DNA from: Actinobacteria bacterium 13_1_20CM_4_69_9
Lineage (GTDB): Bacteria > Actinomycetota > Thermoleophilia > Gaiellales > Gaiellaceae
Assembly (NCBI GenBank): GCA_001920085.1
Contig: MNJC01000087.1
Location: forward strand, 1-9,401
Length of the DNA: 9,401 nucleotides
Direction of reading: 5' to 3'
Of the stretch, positions 7,401-9,401 are shown piece by piece; position 1 is the first letter of the stretch; each line of letters begins with the position of its first letter. The notes under the pieces are model-generated. The model ran no database searches. It saw nothing but the letters and a program-made list of their open reading frames with translations, and was not told the DNA's origin. The translations under genes and the position numbers were made by a program.

Positions 7401-8576
7401 GAGCACGTCGAGCGGGTTGCGCGGGATGACCGTCTCCTCGATGGCGCCCTCGAGCATCCGCTTCGCGACGACTGCGGACTCGAGCAGGTCGGCGCGGAAC
7501 TTCGGGAAGATGCGCCCCTTCGAGACGGCGCCGAGCTCGTGCCCGGCACGGCCGATGCGCTGCAGTCCGCGCGCAACGGACTTCGGGCTCTCGACCTGCA
7601 GCACGAGGTCGACGGCGCCCATGTCGATGCCGAGCTCGAGCGACGAAGTCGCGACGAGGCAAGGAATCTCCCCCGCCTTCAGCAGCTCTTCGATCTCGAC
7701 TCGCTGCTCACGCGCCAGCGAACCGTGGTGTGCGCGCGCGATCTCTTTCTCAGCGAGCTCGTTCAGCCGCAACGCCAGCCGCTCGGCGAGACGGCGGTTG
7801 TTGACGAACAGGATCGTCGAGCGATGCTCCTCGACGAGGCGAAGCAGCTCGGGGTAGATCGACGGCCAGATCGACGTCTGCTCGGGCTCGCGCATGTCCT
7901 CCAGCGGCATCACGACCTGCAGGTCGAGCTCCTTGGCCGTCCCCGCGTCGACGAGCTCGATCCCGCGGCCGCCCGAGACGAACCGCCCGATCTCCTCCAG
8001 CGGCCGCTGTGTCGCAGAGAGGCCGATCCGCTGGAACGGCCCGTCGGCGAGGCGCTCGAGGCGCTCGACCGACAGCGCGAGATGCGCGCCGCGCTTCGTG
8101 CCGGCGACCGCGTGAACCTCGTCGAGGATCAGCGTCCGGACGCCCTTCAGGTTCTCGCGCGCGCGCGACGTGAGCATCAGGTAGAGCGACTCGGGCGTGG
8201 TGATCAGGATGTCCGGCGGGTGGCGGAGCATCTCCGCCCGCTCCTTCTGGGGCGTGTCGCCCGTGCGCACGGCGACGCGCAGGTCCGACTGCAGCCCGGC
8301 GAGCGGCCCGCGCAGGTTCCGCTCGATGTCGTAGTTGAGCGCCTTGAGCGGCGAGACGTAGAGCAGGCGCAACCCCTCGCCGGGCTCGGCGATCAGCCGG
8401 TCGATCCCGTAGAGGAAGGCGGCGAGCGTCTTGCCGGAGCCGGTCGGCGCCTGAATCAGCGTGTGCTTGCCGCTGGCGATCGCGGGCCACCCGAGCTGCT
8501 GCGCAGGCGTCGGCTCGCCGAAGGCGTTCTCGAACCACGCCCGGGTTGCGGGCGAGAAGACCGCAAGCGCACCCAT
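4362..8576 (-). CDS. lhr: Lhr-type superfamily 2 DNA helicase, full length
   Basis: This large ATP-dependent 3'-5' helicase is 1404 residues long, in the normal range for long Lhr proteins of bacteria, which act in DNA repair. Helicase motifs are complete: Q motif region FGEPTPAQ (19-26), Walker A APTGSGKT (43-50), Ia VSPLKAL (74-80), DEVH (152-155), SAT (187-189), motif V ATSSLELGIDMG (309-320) and motif VI QRIGRAGH (339-346). The winged-helix and Lhr core domains follow, then the long C-terminal region, which includes the conserved QGRWSL and ends LLDAGFLAGPRRAVLRP. No frameshift is seen. The frame is open to 8807, but the family starts at the ATG at 8576; upstream residues are low-complexity antisense of the divergent gene. 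The start has no SD but has TACGCT at the right distance for a leaderless message. It is a single gene with no apparent operon partner. Confidence 0.96.
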   Translation of the reverse strand: MGALAVFSPATRAWFENAFGEPTPAQQLGWPAIASGKHTLIQAPTGSGKTLAAFLYGIDRLIAEPGEGLRLLYVSPLKALNYDIERNLRGPLAGLQSDLRVAVRTGDTPQKERAEMLRHPPDILITTPESLYLMLTSRARENLKGVRTLILDEVHAVAGTKRGAHLALSVERLERLADGPFQRIGLSATQRPLEEIGRFVSGGRGIELVDAGTAKELDLQVVMPLEDMREPEQTSIWPSIYPELLRLVEEHRSTILFVNNRRLAERLALRLNELAEKEIARAHHGSLAREQRVEIEELLKAGEIPCLVATSSLELGIDMGAVDLVLQVESPKSVARGLQRIGRAGHELGAVSKGRIFPKFRADLLESAVVAKRMLEGAIEETVIPRNPLDVLAQQIVAIAADEEVSVDELHELVRGAYPFADISRTQLENVLDMLAGRYPSDEFAELRPRIVWDRTAGVIRGREGARRLAVTNAGTIPDRGLFGVHLVDGGGRVGELDEEMVYEARAGQTFLLGASTWRIEEITRDRVLVSPAPGVPGAVPFWKGEGIGRPFELGEAIGRASRELVAQSEPKALAHLQEQHHLDEHAAKNLVTFLHEQAAATGAVPSDRTVVVERFRDEIGDWRLCILTPFGARVHAPWALALAARLRESLGLEVQSIWSDDGIALHLPDADAPPPTDDIVISPDDIEELVVQEVGQSALFGARFRENAARALLIPRRRPDQRTPLWQQRLKAQGLLQVARRYGSFPVILETYRECLQDVFDLPSLKRLLKGLRTRELDLVDVETASASPYSASLLFDYIATYMYEDDTPPAERRAQALSLDRDLLRELLGQEELRDLLDAGAVEEVEAQLRRSPRNADQLHDQLRLRGDLRAGEYDEGFAQTLLRERRALLVRFAGDERLIAAEDAGRYRDAVGVMPPGGLPEVFLEGGPESLGQLVLRYARGRGPFTTAEANDRFGRDVEPLLLRLEREEKLVRGELRPGGTEREWCDPDVLRRLRRASLAALRKEVEPAEQATLGRFLPNWHGIDRRATLREALVPLQGLSLPVSLWESEVLPRRVPGFNPGQLDQLCASGEVVWVGAGLDRVAVYFREDAAALGRPAAAPRPEGEAHDTIREVLARSAEFWHDLVAATELEPEIALPALWDLVWAGEVTNDAWTPLRAGRRYQAPRAPRGRPRRFSRQRSAGITATQGRWSLTDRLFPERPDPRALAELLLERQGIVTRDGVRGEGIPGGYGAVYGELRALETLGVCRRGYFVEGLGGAQFAVPGAVERLRELRPREDEEKEPLVLAAADAAQPYGAALAWPKRADGRAARVAGAHVVLLGGEAALFVERGGRSLVPLREPEEEWLRVALAALVEHVKKGGAKRLAVERFDGEPVAETVIYPLLLDAGFLAGPRRAVLRP

Positions 8577-8582
8577 GTGGTC

Positions 8583-8588
8583 AGCGTA
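8583..8588 (-). promoter_or_regulatory. Candidate leaderless -10 element of lhr
   Basis: The minus strand reads TACGCT, a TAnnnT -10 hexamer, six bases before the ATG at 8576. Transcription would start at or next to the A of the start codon, matching the absence of an SD. TTGACA lies only two bases upstream of it (8596-8591), too close to be its -35, so no convincing -35 is seen. Confidence 0.45.
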
Positions 8589-8606
8589 CTTGTCAAGATC
8601 GGCCCC

Positions 8607-9146
8607 ATGGCGGGGGCCGCGCTTCTGCCGCTCTGGACGGCGACGATGGGCGCGATGATGCTGCCGAGCACCATCCCGTTGCTGCGCCTCGACTTCGCCA
8701 CGACCCGTTCGCGCGGCCGCACGGTCGCCCTCGCCGGCGGATATCTCGTCGTCTGGCTCGCGATCGGCTCGATCGTCCTCGCCGCCGACGCGGCGCTCGG
8801 CATGCACGGCAATCGCGTGACGGCGGCGCTGCTCGCGATCGCCGCGCTCTACCAGCTGCTACCCGTAAAGCGTCGCTGCCTGACGCGCTGTCGCGCGCCG
8901 CTCGGCCGCATGCTGCTCGGCTGGCGGGACGGCCTCGGCGGCGCCGCGCGGATGGGCGTCGAGAACGGGCTCTGGTGCGCCGGGTGCTGTGCCGGGTTGA
9001 TGCTGGCGCTGCTCGGGCTCGGCGTGATGAGCTGGGAGTGGATGGCTCTCGTCGCGGGCGTCGTCCTGATCGAGAAGGTGACCTGGATTCGAGTCGACGT
9101 CGTCTCGGGCGTGCTCGCGGCGGGCGCGGTGGTGTGGGCGCTGTGA
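8607..9146 (+). CDS. DUF2182 integral membrane protein
   Basis: This is a 179-residue polytopic membrane protein of the DUF2182 (COG5486) family, described as predicted metal-binding; its biochemical role is not established. Family marks are W-x3-M-x2-MMLP (10-20), YQLLPVKRRCLTRCRAPL (82-99; Cys91, Cys95), CAGCC (124-128) and VLIEK (153-157; Glu156). About five or six hydrophobic segments lie near 4-26, 40-64, 71-87, 121-141, 145-159 and 163-179. The N-terminus is short for the family, which often has another segment before the MMLP helix. The ATG at 8607 has no clear SD. A GTG at 8577 would add ten residues but would abut the lhr start. It overlaps the DUF1326 gene by 4 bp, so the two are probably cotranslated and work together, perhaps in metal handling (inference). 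Confidence 0.88.
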   Translation: MAGAALLPLWTATMGAMMLPSTIPLLRLDFATTRSRGRTVALAGGYLVVWLAIGSIVLAADAALGMHGNRVTAALLAIAALYQLLPVKRRCLTRCRAPLGRMLLGWRDGLGGAARMGVENGLWCAGCCAGLMLALLGLGVMSWEWMALVAGVVLIEKVTWIRVDVVSGVLAAGAVVWAL

Positions 9147-9401
9147 CCTACGCGGTGGGCGGCTCGTACTTCGAGTCCTGCAATTGCGACCCGATCTGTC
9201 CGTGCCGGATGACCGACGGGATTCCCGGTGGCCGGTCGACGTACGGCGTCTGCTACGGCGCACTTGCGTGGCTGGTCGAAGACGGGCAGGTCGGAGAGGT
9301 CGACGTGACCGGCCTGAAGGTGGCGTTGACCGTGATGTACGACGACGACGAGCTCGGCTCGCCCTGGACGATCGTGCTGCACATCGACGCCGACGGCAGC
9401 G
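9143..9401 (+). CDS. DUF1326 domain protein, N-terminal part, cut by the window edge
   Basis: The first 86 residues are present; the rest runs past the window. It starts at a GTG that overlaps the DUF2182 stop in a GTGA junction, indicating translational coupling. The N-terminus has the DUF1326 pattern GGSYFESCNCDPICPC, with Cys13, Cys15, Cys19 and Cys21, followed by RMTDGIPGG and Cys37. The CxC-x3-CxC cluster suggests a metal or thiol site, but the function of this family is unknown. No signal peptide or membrane segment is seen, so the part shown looks cytoplasmic. Pairing with DUF2182 is recurrent in bacteria and supports both calls. Confidence 0.9.
   Translation, partial: MTYAVGGSYFESCNCDPICPCRMTDGIPGGRSTYGVCYGALAWLVEDGQVGEVDVTGLKVALTVMYDDDELGSPWTIVLHIDADGS

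Noticed and set aside
6094..7662. Long Arg-rich minus strand frame inside lhr
   Set aside because: It is a shifted frame of lhr; its composition is an artefact of high GC and it has no independent start signal.
7119..8606. Long open + strand frame antisense to lhr that runs in frame into the DUF2182 gene
   Set aside because: The sequence is a low-complexity Arg/Asp/Leu mirror of lhr codons and resembles no family. High-GC genes routinely leave such frames open. Only the part from 8607 has family motifs.

Overview
The window is GC-rich, uses GTG starts freely and favours C or G at third codon positions. It encodes a PknB-type kinase, a SARP/BTAD regulator, a full-length Lhr helicase and a DUF2182/DUF1326 pair. 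This combination points to an actinomycete. The style of the kinase and the SARP suggests the Thermoleophilia lineage (Gaiella/Solirubrobacter relatives), but that placement is inference.

Positions 1-4415 look like a regulatory module. From left to right it holds: a possible + strand gene end (to 74); a hairpin (79-110); a secreted cupin (120-728, minus); a transmembrane Ser/Thr kinase with a seven-bladed extracellular propeller (810-2702, minus); and, divergently, a regulator with a SARP winged helix, a BTAD domain and two universal-stress-protein-like domains (2814-4415, plus). The kinase/regulator pair resembles Streptomyces AfsK/AfsR in layout: a membrane kinase with a propeller sensor beside a SARP.

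The most striking signal is non-coding. Both gaps in this module, the one between kinase and regulator (2756-2782) and the one in front of the cupin (776-802), carry three exact copies of CTGAG at precisely 11-bp spacing. Eleven-bp direct repeats are the operator style of OmpR/PhoB/SARP winged-helix proteins. The likeliest reading is that the regulator binds both sites, controlling itself, its kinase and the cupin. The proposed circuit is an outside signal sensed by the kinase propeller, phosphorylation of the regulator, and changed expression of an exported cupin.

Positions 4362-8576 (minus) hold one gene, the Lhr-type superfamily 2 helicase. It is complete, and its 3' end overlaps the convergent regulator gene by 54 bp. 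Only 30 bp separate its start from a divergent + strand pair: a DUF2182 membrane protein (8607-9146) and a DUF1326 protein (9143 to the window edge), joined by a 4-bp GTGA overlap. This pair is probably a metal-handling or thiol-related unit unrelated to the first module. I saw no RNA genes, CRISPR arrays, insertion sequences or phage genes. Every intergenic gap is under 120 bp.
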